Assembly: GCA_905221615.1 (NCBI GenBank)
Contig: CAJNDT010000587.1
Span: forward strand, 62,001-126,000
Length of the DNA stretch: 64,000 bases
From: Symbiodinium sp. CCMP2592
Taxonomy: Eukaryota > Sar > Dinophyceae > Suessiales > Symbiodiniaceae
Direction of reading: 5' to 3'
Of this stretch, positions 11,601-24,800 are shown one piece after another (the first letter of the stretch is position 1; each line of letters starts with the position of its first letter). The notes under the pieces were generated by a model. That model saw only the letters and a program-made list of their open reading frames with translations. It had not been told where the DNA came from and ran no database searches. The position numbers were made by a program, and so were the translations under genes.

Positions 11601-14600
11601 GCCTTAAACAACTGGAACAGATGTTAGGGAGCATCGTAACCATGACTATAAGAAGGAGCGCGTGGCACAATGACATGATGCTACTAAGTAACCATCAAGG
11701 CCCCTAAAGTACGGTTGATGATAGAAATCCTGCATCACCCATAATAGGGAACATAATATCGGAATATACCACAATTCCCATAGTCTAGGGTCCTTAATTA
11801 AGGTAATGCAGGATTTATATCATCAACAGTATTGGTATCTCGGATCCGGAAGAGCCCCTGGTAGCCGCACGAAAGAATAATCATGTCGCTACTCGACAAT
11901 ACCTGAACCAACGCAGGTAGTTTAAGCTTAAGCTATCTGACTGGCTATAATGACTACTCTCTAGTCACAGAACTAGTTCAGGAGAGCTTTGCGGGGATTC
12001 TTAGATGTACCCGGACATTCCGGAGTACCCGGGCATTCCGGAGTGGTAGGATAACTCTAGTGATATCCTATATATTCTGACACTATCAACCACTTGTTAT
12101 AACTACCCATGAACCTCCAAGTAGTGCTCCGGGGCTTTGAACGGGGCCAGGGGATCCGTGAGCTTAGAGCTTTTGGCCAATGTAGTGCCTTGAATAAAAA
12201 AGAACCAGAAGAATCGCCGCTTTGTACCAAAAAAACCGAAGACCGTGGTAATGATAGTAATGACGTTAGTAACTACGAAGTCCTGGTGCGTAGTTTACTA
12301 CTGTAGTTCTTGTGGCCAGAAGGAGCCCTGAGTAAGTCTCAAGGGCCCTATACTACCAGGAGGACTGTATAGCTTACGAGTATGAGGATAGAACAAGGGC
12401 CTCGGGAAACAGATTTTGCTTCGGGGTATGTGGACTATGGCTACCTGTAGTACTAACTTATTTCGCCGCTAAAGCTGTTAGTGCTGTTAACTTGCATTTC
12501 CGTACTTCGAACCCCTCATTAGGCACCACACGAGGATCAATAATCCCATCCTTGCAATGCCTTTGAACTAGGCCCTATTCTACCTAAGATGTGCTGCAGC
12601 TCCAATTCAAGCCCACGAAATCCGCCAAAAACGTACATGCTAGGCTTTTGCCATGGATTCCTTCTTGAGCTGCACCAATTGATAAAAAAATCATGACCGG
12701 AACGGAGACCAAGGCCACACAAGGCCTTGAAGCCCAATCCATACCACCCTACACGACTACCCCTTAAAGTCCGAAGCCAAACCTAAAACGCATGAACTAG
12801 TGTCAGGCTGAGCCCAGGGACCAAAAACTCAAAGCCAACACTCTCACCGGCGCAGCAACAAAGAAACAACTTAAGCACCACCCACCCCCCTCCTTCAACA
12901 AAAAACTAGTCCAGGTGCTCGTTGTCTTTCGGACCCCTGATGCCCAAACCGCTCCTGACGACTGCAGCCATTGCGTTCGAAACCACCAACCCTGCATGGA
13001 GGTTCGTGGGAAGCTATAAGTACCCTAAGGCCCCAAATTAGTTCCTTTCTGGGGTTCATATTTAGAACCCTATAAGGTAAGCCCAAAAACGAACTACTTT
13101 GGGGCCATGGGTAGGGTTTGTAAGTTTCTATATTCGGGCCTATCAGGGGTTTGGACTTGGAGGTTCATGGGTAGCTATAAGTAGGGTTGTAAGTAGGATA
13201 ACTAGATATGGATAGCCTATATTTGGGGACTTATATACCCCACGGTTGATGATATAAATCCTGCATTACCCAGAACAAGGAATGTACCATAATTCACATA
13301 GTCTAGAGTCCTTAAGGTCATGCAGGATTAAGATCATCAACAGTATTTTAACTACCAATGAGCCTTCAAGTAACACCCCAAAACCCCTGTACTGTGAGGC
13401 TCGGGCGACTTCCTAAGCAAGGATATGGGAGTTGCCGAAAATAGGGGACCCTAGTATAGTAAGTGGGATCCTTATGATAAGGACCCAAAACTTCCTGAAA
13501 ATAGGGGACCCTAGTATAGTACACCAAAATAGTAGGATCCTTACGATAAGGACCCCAAACTAAGGTAGCCCGAATGTTCGGAAACTCCCATCTAGGTGCC
13601 TTAAAGATGGCAAGTGGGAGCATCGTTGCCATGCTTGTAACCCCACTTGCCACGTCCCCTGATCCTGTTTAAGTCCACCCCGAACAAAAGCCCAACCCGT
13701 AAACAAATACCAAGCCATGGACACTGTAAACCCAAACCCTAGAATTATCCTAGATCCGAAACCTCCACCATGGACCCGAAAACCGACAACCTGCACAGCA
13801 TCCCGTTGAGAATGAGCCTATCCAGGAGACCCCAGCTGAATGGTAAAAGTTCCTGGAGAGCCTCCCTAAAACCCCTCTTGACCCCAAACCCCTGAACCCT
13901 AAACCCCATAAGCCCCAAACCCTGAACCCTGGCTTGCTCCTGGCAGTCGTAGCCTCCGGCGCGATATTGCCGACAAGAACGAGATTGTGGTAGAAGGGAG
14001 GCGTATGCAGCCCATTACCTGCTGAATTCAGTGCGCTTCTATGGACCTTCAGCTTCTTTGGAAGTTCGATTCATAGGTTTTAGGGTTTCTGAGGTTCTTT
14101 GACCGGCTGGCGTTCGAGCTTCAGAAAATGTGTGGCCAATCGCCGTGGGCTGCGGCTCAAAGCGCAGAAACCCTAAACCCTGAAGCCTTGAGTGGACTCC
14201 TCACTTAGAACGGCACGCGCCTAAAGAATTCAGAGTGGTTCTGGCTTTGCGACTCTAGCAGGAAGTACGCAGCTGACATTCGTTCGGCTGTAGATGGTAT
14301 CATGCTAATTTTCTCGTGCTGTGCGTGGCCGAGTATGGCAGGAGTTGTCGGCTGGATATTGGCTGAGAGATCATCCGACTTGTCGGGTATCAAAGGGAAC
14401 TAAAGGTTAACCCTTTTGGTCATATAGGGATTATATAAGGACTATATACTACCCAAAAAAGGTTAAAGGTTACCTACTCTACTACTAGGTTAGTTGTAAA
14501 GGGCATTAGAATCCCCTAAACCCTAAGCCTATAGATCCCTTATAGATCCCTTGAAGGTTACCTACTCTACTACTATAGGCCATAGCTCCCCGATAAGTGC

Positions 14601-15838
14601 GGAATAACGAGCCCTGAGGCCTGGCGTAAGACCAGGCTTTGGGGTGTTCATGTAGGGGCCTTATAGTAAAAGCCAGAAAGGTGGAATATGATTATCCTAA
14701 GCCCTTTATGGTAAATTATAAGGTTTCCTACCCTGAAACCATATTCCAACTTTCTGGAGTACCCTTTAGTAATTGGAACATGGTTCTGGGACCCATTATA
14801 CTATACTCTTATAAGAATAAGAAACCCCAGCATAATCTTGGTAATTATTTGGGGCCCAAACCTATATTACGGTTTTACGCCCAAAACCTTCTCACCTTCA
14901 ACTCTGAACCGTTCAGCATCGCCAGCACCGTGTCAGGCTTGAGGGTAAGAACCTCACACCTCCTGGCTGAAAAATTATACCTTTAGCTTCTGCCATGTTA
15001 TCTTTCACCCTAAACCCTGAAAATACCCCTCAAACCCTAAACCTTAACAACGAACCGTGGAACCCTACACCCTTTGCGCGCATCATGTTGTCCGACTCAT
15101 CAAGTACATCTGAGGTCTGCATACAGTACTTCAGTTTGAGATGGTTCCAGCTCCCATGTTTCAGGGTCCAGGGCTAGGCGGAAAGGACTTGTCGAATAGT
15201 TGGTGGGTGCTACCCGGAAAGTCCGTGGCTATATGCACTACGACTACTACTGTATGGTATGGAACTACGTCCCCAAAACCCGAATCAGGATATCTAGGGG
15301 CCTTACTTATTAGAATTGGGTTTTGGGGCCGATTATACTATAGTCATGATTAGGAACCCCCACAATAGTAGTATTGCTATTTACCTAGGCCCCTATAATT
15401 ATTCTATGATGATTGATATATGAACACTCTGGATTAGTCATCAGCAAGCGGCTAAGGTGGTTCATGAAGTGGCCCGTGCCGCACTCGATGAAGCGGTGGT
15501 CATCGTGCAGGATGTTCCCCGTCCCATAGTAGAACATGCCCGTGTCACACCTTGCCAGTGTTGGGGATAAGGGTTTCAGGTTTAGGGGATGGGCCGCCAG
15601 TCACCCCGATCACTTCAAAAAGCACTAAGCCCGGGCATCGTTTGAGCAACCCACGTAAGACACTGACATCAGAAAGTTGACAGAACAATAACGGCAGTAA
15701 GAGTCTTTGCAACTACAGAGGAGGCGCAAACCTCTCAGCGAAGCATCTCCTACAGGAGCGGCCACGGCCAGAATATGTATATATAACTATATATATATAT
15801 ATATAACCATATATATATATATAGATATATATATTACC

Positions 15839-15869
<31 letters not shown>

Positions 15870-18800
15870 GGAAAGTCAGCATCTGGAAATATCCCTCCCT
15901 AGCTTCAAGCTCAATCACCCAATACCCCTTAATTAACGAATACGGCTTAAATTATATAGGGCTTCATATTGTGATTTGAGTTATACATCAGCATCCCTGA
16001 GTTAGGGGGTACTGGGCTCTCTGGGCAACCAACAGCCGAGATGCCGGAAAGCGGTGAAGTTCTGAAAGACGTTCAGCGTGGGCGGTGCATGCGGTGGCCT
16101 CAAAGCTTTTCCACGGATGACTGACCCCAAAGGCTCAAAGGACTCAGACTCATGGGTTTGGAAGGGTTTATAGCGCTTTAGCGTCTTAGGGTTAAGGGTT
16201 TCACTGTTCGGGGTTAACGGTTTTAGGGTTGCGGGTTTAGGGTTAAGGGCCTAGGCTTTTGAAGGTGCTTGTTTGACCTTCGGCTCTGATAAGATTTTAG
16301 GGCTAAGGCCTTAGGGTACTGATCACCGAGTTCGAGCCTGTGAGTCAGAGATTACCAACGGGTAGCCCTGCAACCTTGTATACAATCAGACTTACTTGTT
16401 CAATGATACTAGGGAACAAGTGCATGGAAATTGTATAGTAGTAACCCCAAACTATACCCTTCGAACCATAATAAGAATAGTATGTTTAATATTCTCTTGT
16501 GTTTTAACTGAACACAAATTTTTAAAAATAGTTCCTAAGGAGACTATAGCAAAACCGGTGAAGGCCGCTCGACCTTCTGGGGTTTAGGGTTGCTTTAAGG
16601 GGCCCTGTGATGGGAGGCCGAAAGGGGGGTTTAAGATTCTTGGGGTAGGGATTCCATAATCTGAACCCGACTATGGGAACCCTACTCCCGGCTAAACCCC
16701 CATAGGCTAAAACCCTTTTGGCCTCCTATGACACTGTAAAAGCCCTCAGAGCACTAAGGCTGCGGCTTCAGGTGCCAGCCGAAGCCACTTGCGTGCGCCG
16801 AGTTGTTGAAGAAGGTCAGGTCCTCTTTTGTACCCAAGGCTTAGGGTTTAGGGTTTAGGCAGGCTTTGGTCCTCTTTTGTTAGGGGGTTTCCGAAAGTTA
16901 GGGGTACCTTATTTTGGGGTCCTTATAATAAACATATCTTTTTATTCAGGGTACTGAACTGTGATCCCCTATTTTCGCAAACTCCCATTTGTACCCAAGG
17001 CACACTACCCGTAGGCCCCAAAGTAGTTCCTTTTGGGGGATTACCTTATAGCGTTGTAAATATGAACCCCGAAAAGGAACTACTTTGGGGCCTCGGGGTA
17101 GAACGATATCCATTCCCTCTGAACATGCCGAATCCTAAACCCCCACCCCCTGAAATTAGGCGTGGAGCCTTAAGGCTTTGGGGCCCGGAGCTTCCTAAGC
17201 CCAGCCGTACCCCATCACATTCCCTAAGGGTCCATGTACCCATATAGAGGTACATGGGCCCCAAAGTGCCCAAATAGGGACTTCATTAAGGCCACTGTGT
17301 ATACTATATGAGTACATGGACCCTTTGGGATTGTACGCTGGCGTAAAATTTAGATCGCTGCGAGGCTGAACATGGCCCCATGATGCTCGGATGGCATGGC
17401 CATCGGAAACCCTTACAAAATCAGCAATGAAAGCCTTGAGGTCTGCCTGAAAAGCACGTAAGCCTTGACATAAGCCTTAAGCATCCTATAGAGACTCATA
17501 CACCTTCCTAGGTACAGCCTTGAAAAATCTGAATGCCTTTCAACCTGTTTAGGTTCCTCGATCATTTGTTCGTATCGCCTTAGACAGGCAGCTTCAGTAA
17601 GGAGACTCGAAAGGTACTACTGGATAGCCTGCCTAGATTTACTTTGCCGGGGTCCGTCTGCCCACCCGCCACGCCGGCAATCTTACGTACACGCCATCCG
17701 CGGTGGCAGCCCGCTGCGAGATTGTTGCGGTGCCAGCCTGTGACCATAAGAACTCAACTTCAGGGTCTGGGAATTCGGGGCCAGCGGAACCATTTCCGGC
17801 TCTTTTGGCCCGAAGTACTTAGTCAACCTACCCTTTACTTTTCCATGCCATCCATCCACAGACACAGAGCCTCAGAGTCTGGGGTGTGTGGGATTCAGGT
17901 TTATAGTCCATCACCCACGAGCCCCCGGAACCCCAGATCCTCAACCCTGAACTCCAAAATCATCCAAAACCCGTTCATGCAAGGCCAAAATCATTGGAAC
18001 AGGATTTTGGAGGTACTACAAGTACATGAACGGGCACTAAGGAATAGAATCAGTACTTGTTCAGGCCCCTACATACGAGGATGGCTTAGACTTAGTTTGC
18101 CTGGAAGCTGTTCGGACCATAGCCGTTAATTCAGTAGCTTATCTCTATGTTTGCAGGAAACTTAATATTGGGTCCTTAAAGGTTGCTTTAAGGTCTCCTT
18201 TAAGGGTACCTTCAAGCATTCCTTTAAGGGTTCCTTAACGGGTCTGGGGCACGTGCTATAAGGTCCTTGGAAGCCTTGGCTAACATTCACCTCGAAAGAT
18301 CCAGCTTCCTCATGATCACATGGGAGTTTTCGAAAATTAGGGGTACCTTATTTTGGGGTCCTTGTAATAAGGATCCTACTATTTGGGGTACCATATTAGG
18401 GTCCCCGATTTTCGGAAAACCCCACATGATACAGAGGCGTGCAGTGTTGGATTAGGATGATTAGATTCTTGAACCAGCTAGGGACACGGAACTGAACATT
18501 ACTCCCCTTTGGGTTTATGGACTTTCAGAGTTTGGCTTCGGGATTGAGGGTGTGGTTTTTTTGGGGGGGGATTGTAGCACTGCCCGGCAGCCCCAAACAC
18601 CAAAACTTTAGCCCCAAATCTACATTGTCAATACGTCCCAAGCCCAAATTCCCAAACACCAATACTCTCTCGGACGGTGCCTGTGAAACCCGGCAGCCAG
18701 AAACCAGCAGGATCCATGTCATCATCCAACAGCCTTCGTCGATGTCGGTGCTGCAGTAGCAGTAGCGGCAGTGGCAAACTGGCAGTGGTTGCGCTTGAAA

Positions 18801-21800
18801 CCATAGCGGTAGCAGCAGCAGGGGCAGCATGCAATTGTAGTGGCAGTAGTCGTAGCCGCAGCAGCAGCAGCAGAAGTAGGAGCAGGACTAGTAGTCACTA
18901 GATGATGGTGTTGTTGTCCCACAACCCAATAACCAAGGTAATTATCATGCTATATCACGCCCAGATACCTGCTTACCACTAGATAACCTGAACATCTCAG
19001 CAGGGTTTGCGCGTCAGCTGTTAGGATTAACTCTGAGACCCTAGACCCTCGCGGCTAAGGCCTATCGGCGCCTCGGGCGCTGTGTTCTTGCGCAGCCCAG
19101 CGGAAATCCGGATGCTGAGTTAATATGGGGGCCTCAATATTTAGAATAGGGGTTTTGGGGCCCATTATACATATCATACTATAAATATTAAAAAAAAAAC
19201 CACCAAAGTAGTTTAGGTAACTATTTAAGCCCCTATAATAGGCGAGAGGGCTGAAGATTTGGAGCTCTAGGGTGTTAGGCCTTGTGGCTGCTTGTAGTTT
19301 CTGAACGCTGTGTGAAAGGCTTGGGAATCATGCTAGGGCCCTATCAACCTTGAACTCCAAAACACACCAACACCGTAATAAGAACCTATGCAATCTAGTT
19401 TAGCTGGCATGAAAACGGTATGACTGAAGCCCTTACCACAAACCTTCTCACAAGCAATAAAACCTTGTCCCTAAGGCTCGCAATGGCCCGAAAGTCTTAC
19501 ACAGTATGGTCCGTAAAACCATAAATACATGAGCCCATGGAGCCGTAGGGTTAATCAACATTCCTATCAAACCAAAAGCCGCAAGCCCTCAAACTCTGAA
19601 CCCTGTATCAGAAGCCAATAGCCCGAAAGACTTACACAGCATGGTCCTTAAAACCATAAATACATGAGCCCATGGAGCCGTAGGCTTAATCAACATTCCT
19701 ATCAAACCAAAAGCCGCAAGCCCTCAAACTCTGAACCCTGTATCAGAAGCCCATATGACAAACTCTCAAAGACCCTACTTGAAGGACCAAGCGACTTAGT
19801 AAGCAAGTTTATACGTATACTCTAAACGAGGTTATAGTTAAATACACATAACAACTCTAGATACACCAAGTCCCCTGATCCTTCAAGTATAGGAGGAATC
19901 CAAGGAGCAAAGGATGCTGCAGCGGCCGCACCGCCAAGTTGTGATCTCGGCGGAACTATTGTAAGGTTTTCACAGGGGCCAAAGTACCTATATAGCCGTA
20001 TGTAGGGTTTCAGTATTAGAAATAGCTATTTCAAACCCTAGACCCTAAAACGGTCCTAAGTATGACTTGGGGAAGTATGCCCTGTAGGACTACTTGGGGT
20101 TTCTATAATTACTCGCATCTACTAGAACCTAATTATCATTTGGGGCAGTACTTGGAGGTTCATGGGTAGTTATAAATGGAGTTATAAGTCCCCCAATGCA
20201 GGTTATAACCACAGTTATCCCGATTGTAACCCCAATTGTAACTACCCATGAACCTCCAAGTATCCCCCACAACTCTCTTCTTGAACAACCGGGCCCCAAA
20301 AAGTTCAAACTTTCTAAGCTAGAGCTAATATATAAGGCCAAAAAGTTTAATGTTCCCCCGTCCACTCTCTCAGAATACTTGGGGCCCTTTCAAAACAGCA
20401 GCTTTATGGGCTCAGTGCGCCGGGCTACTTACCCAAAGTCTGACAAATCCTACCCTTTAGGGTTTCTCTATTCTGGCTTCTATATACCACTCCTGAGAAT
20501 AGAAAGGTAGGCTTTTTGGGGGCATAGGCATGGTTTAGGGCTTAAGTTTAGGGCGTTTAGATGGTGTAAGAGTTCCTCTAAACCCTGAACCCTCAACCGA
20601 GGGTTCATAGGTACTTAAGAAGTCGGCTACTTTAGAAGCCTTAACAGAATAGACATGAGGCTTTTTACGGAATAAATCTAACCAAACGGTGAGGAGCCCT
20701 ACGGAAACTGATAGTTCAGACACCTATATGCTGGTCTGGGTGCTTGTAATTATACTCTGATATACAGGGGGACATTTAGGAATAAAGAAACCGACTGCCC
20801 GGAAGGGCCCCCTTCATAGTCCTCAACCCTGTAAGGCTCAAAACAAGCCAAAAGCTTGATGCAGTATGGTCTTAGGCCCAAAAGTCTAACATTCCTGAGT
20901 TCTAGGAGCCTTAAGGTAAAACACCCCTAAAGCCTGAACCCTAAACCACCCCCCATAGAGTATATACTTAGGCCTTAAAGTACCTATATAGGGGCTGCCT
21001 TAAGGCCAAAGTATCTACCCTAAAGGTACATGGAGTGCTTGGGACCAAGCCGCCGTAGAGTGCGAAGACCTCGACCCCTAAACCCGAAACCCCTAAACCC
21101 CTAAACCCTAAACCCTAAACCCCTAAACCCTAGGCCCCTGAACCCTAAACCCTTAAGCCCCTGAACCCTAAACTCCCCTTAACCTTCGCCAAGGCGCTGT
21201 AGAGTGCGAAGACTTCGTCTCCAGCCTCAGTGAAGTAGGAGTGGCCCTTCGTCTTGTAGGCGACATTGTGCCTCGGCTGGGGTTCTTTTGGTGTAGTTGT
21301 TTGTATACTTTTTGGGTTTAGGGTTTATGGTTTAGGGCTCTAAGGACTCATATATTAAGCTCTTGGGCCCAAAGACCATACCATACAAGGCTTTTGTGCT
21401 ATCCGGATCCCGAGGTTTCTCTTCCAGGACCCTCCTTGTACTTAGGGTAGATGGAGGGTCTAGGTTGATTGATAGGGCTTGAAAACGGTGTTAGCGAAGG
21501 TCTCTGCAGTGCTTCGGAATAAAGGTGGAGGAGTGAGGAATTGCGGCAATGTGGGGAAGGGCTTCTCAGGGGCCTTTGGGTACAAAGCCATATGAGGTGC
21601 TATATCGGAGAGGGTGACGAGATGAACGTCCAAGTAAAGGCTTGATCCAAATGCCTCTTTGAATGAACTGCTGAAGAATCATCCGGGCGAAGGCACCGCG
21701 TGGGCATGCCGCTCGGATGGTGCAATGTTTAATACGACTCACGGGACTGTAGCTTAGTCAAAAGATGCACCGAATGCTTAGAACAAGCTTTTGGGCGTCG

Positions 21801-24800
21801 TTGTGCTGAGGCCATCGAGAAGTGACTCCAGCGTTACCCAGCTGCTTGTTCGGAATTACCTGGTGATGGCGAAGACGAACCTCCGTAAAATCCATACACG
21901 AGAATCAAACTTGAATGCACAGCTCGAAGCTCCCAAATGCCGAAACTACGCAAAGGCCACCGTGCAACACACACCGTAAGGGTCCATATATACCACCATT
22001 ATGGCAGTAGGTCCCGACAGAGCATCTTGACTATGATTTCCCGAGCCTAATAGTTCCACGACATAAGCGGTCCAAGCATTCAGACAATAATGGAGTTCTT
22101 TCATGTCATGAACCCGGGTATCGGAAACCTGCGGATACTCGCACATAGGCGATCCCACAGCACTCTGAAACCCACAGTGGGATTGCAACCCTGGCATAGT
22201 GGGATTCTGGTCAAAGCGCTCCACGGTTGCGAAGTCCGAAGAATGCACAACCACTGCACGTTGGAACGTGTTGTGGTAGGAGTTGTTTCGGAGGTAGGCA
22301 ACATCCTCAGACCGCACAAACTACCTGCCCTAATGAAATGACTTTGCGAAACCTTCTAATGGCTGACACTTTGAGAAGAGACTTAGATTTGGGCTTCGCA
22401 TGGCTTATACTTGCGGGCAAGCACACAACATTTCACATCAAAGTCAACCTCTGCAGTGCAACTCTGGATGCCATATGATGTCATCCTGTGCCAACGAGTA
22501 TGTGCTATACTTGCACAGTACCAAACTTTCAAACAGTATGGCGGCGCAAGGGCAGTTCCTGCTCCTACTACTAGCCGCTGCTTCTGCTGCTTCTGCTGCT
22601 GCTCCGACAACGACGAAGACTTTCGAATGCAACACGACTATATGAATGTGTCGTTCAAGGGCCAAGCTGAAGGTAGAGGTGTCTCCAGTTCTGCTACCTT
22701 CGTTTCTTGAGCCTGCAACCTTCGCCGCCAAAAGGTAACATGTACGACCAAATATACGCTTACCTAGACCTCCAACTAAATACTCTCCAAAATACCTTGA
22801 ATAACCACTGTTAGGGACCATAAGGCTTTACAAGGGATCTATTAAAGGGCCCTTGAGGGGTCCTGGTATGAAGCCCCTCATTAACCGGTAAGCGTCTGCG
22901 ACATCAACCGTCCGATGGGGCGACAGCACGTGCCAGTGCGAAGAGTAGCGTCCGAAGTTGGCGGCCTGTCCACTCCGAGTGATCTCCTGTTTAGGACCAG
23001 TAGTTATATGTGGTTTAGGGTTCAGGGTGTGGTGCTCAGGGTGTTACAAATCTCCGAAAATGGGTCATAAGTATTCTGATCCTACATATAATACATCTTT
23101 CTATGAAGCCCAAATACCCTCCATAAACGACGTGTTTCAAGTCCTCGTGGTATGGAACATATAGGGGCCCTACAGAAGAAAAGGCTCTGGTCGGTTGGTT
23201 CAGGTGGAACTTGGGGTGTGGGGTTTCGGATGTACAGCTTGGGGGTTATTGCTATCTCAGCTGGGCAAGACTCCGCCCTTAAGCCTACACCCTAAACCTT
23301 AACTAACCCTAAACTCTAAACCCCAAATTCGGGTTTGAGGTTTGCAGCGCAGGACTGGGAATCAGGATCAACCTGAAAATTTCTGAAAAACACCTCTTTC
23401 AGCAACATCTCAGACACACCTGTAAAATAGGGGCTTTCATAATTACGCTAGGAATTCCCGAAATTCTACAGTATGCAAACCGTGCGTGGTTTTGTCTCAC
23501 ATCTGCGAGGTCGTTCAAGAGGTCAGGACGTGGTGTTTCTTTCGCTGCCGGTTAAAATGTCTCCTAAGTAGTAAGTATAAGGAAAACTTACTCCCCGGAA
23601 AACCGCGAAACCCTACGCCCGGTCTCCGTGTTCTCGATGCGCATGACACCGCCAACGAAGGCTCCCACATGCACCTTACGGATCACAGCACGTTCAGGGC
23701 TGTTCTTTGTGATGGGGGAGGGGGAGAAGCATTGGTAGCGTTCTCAGGAATTTCTATTTCGAACGCATTCTATGCTTGTGCTTGATGGAGTGAGTCATGT
23801 TACCTCTCGCAAAATCAGGGATGTCTATAGGGAAGCCTCAACAACATAGGAGGCTTTCTACAAAGACCGCAGAGCAAGGGAACCCCTAAACCCTAAACCC
23901 AAAGCCCTGAACCCCTGAGTTTTCAAGGCCTTGTGTGCCAAAAGACACGCGAAACCCTGAAGCGTAGCATTTACGCCTCACGGCTTAGGGTTTAGGCTTG
24001 ATGGATTTTGCATGTATGTTTAGGGCTTATGTTTGAGGCTGCAGGGCTTTCGGGGCTTACCGGTTTACGCACGGGCTTGGGAGTTGGCGAGCCCCTGCAT
24101 CAGCCTTAAACTGTACACCGAAAAAACAGAAGGACTTAAACCGAGACCTTTAAGCCCTTAACCCTGAACTGCACCCAGACACTACATCGCTGGGCGTAAG
24201 CCTTGACGCGGAGGGCCCCTTAACCCTAACCCCCGAAAAGCCCTAAACCCCAAAACACTAAAACCTGAAGCCTGAACTTTACCCTAAACTCTAAACGCTA
24301 AATCCCAAACCCCAAATCGTTTTAGGGTTCAGTGTTTGGGGGTTTGGGTTTCAGGTCCTAGCCCTGGACTGAAAATGAAGGCACGAATGATGGAAGTACC
24401 CCTATGGGGCTATAAGCAACCACAACTGTACATCGCTACCTTACTCTTGTCGCTACGTACTACATTTACATCCTGTCATAGTTTAGGTACACCTTCGACC
24501 TGCGATGAAGGCACGCCAAACTGGTAGGCATTGCCAAGTTCGACAGAAGCATCGTCGCCCTGCACCTGTTGCAATTTAATTCAAGAATCAAAAGGTCTGG
24601 AGTTCAGTCTTCCGGGCGATCCTGGGGAATCTTAAACAAGAACACGACGGCACACTATGCAACCTTGAGATTACAATTACTACAGGTGATTCGGATGTCC
24701 AGGAATCCTTGAGCCATCGTAAATTAGAATAGGGTTTCGGGGTCCGTTTTACTATATGTATAATAAGGTAGGGAACCCCCCAAAATAGACTTAGTAATTA

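Noticed and set aside
15069-15140. DUF3638-type protein suggested by VLDESDNMM
   Set aside because: Only a short LDESD word matches; the surrounding exons point to the fibrocystin-like gene.
18525-18922. Ser-, Ala- and Thr-rich ORFs in several frames
   Set aside because: GCAGTA-type trinucleotide repeat.
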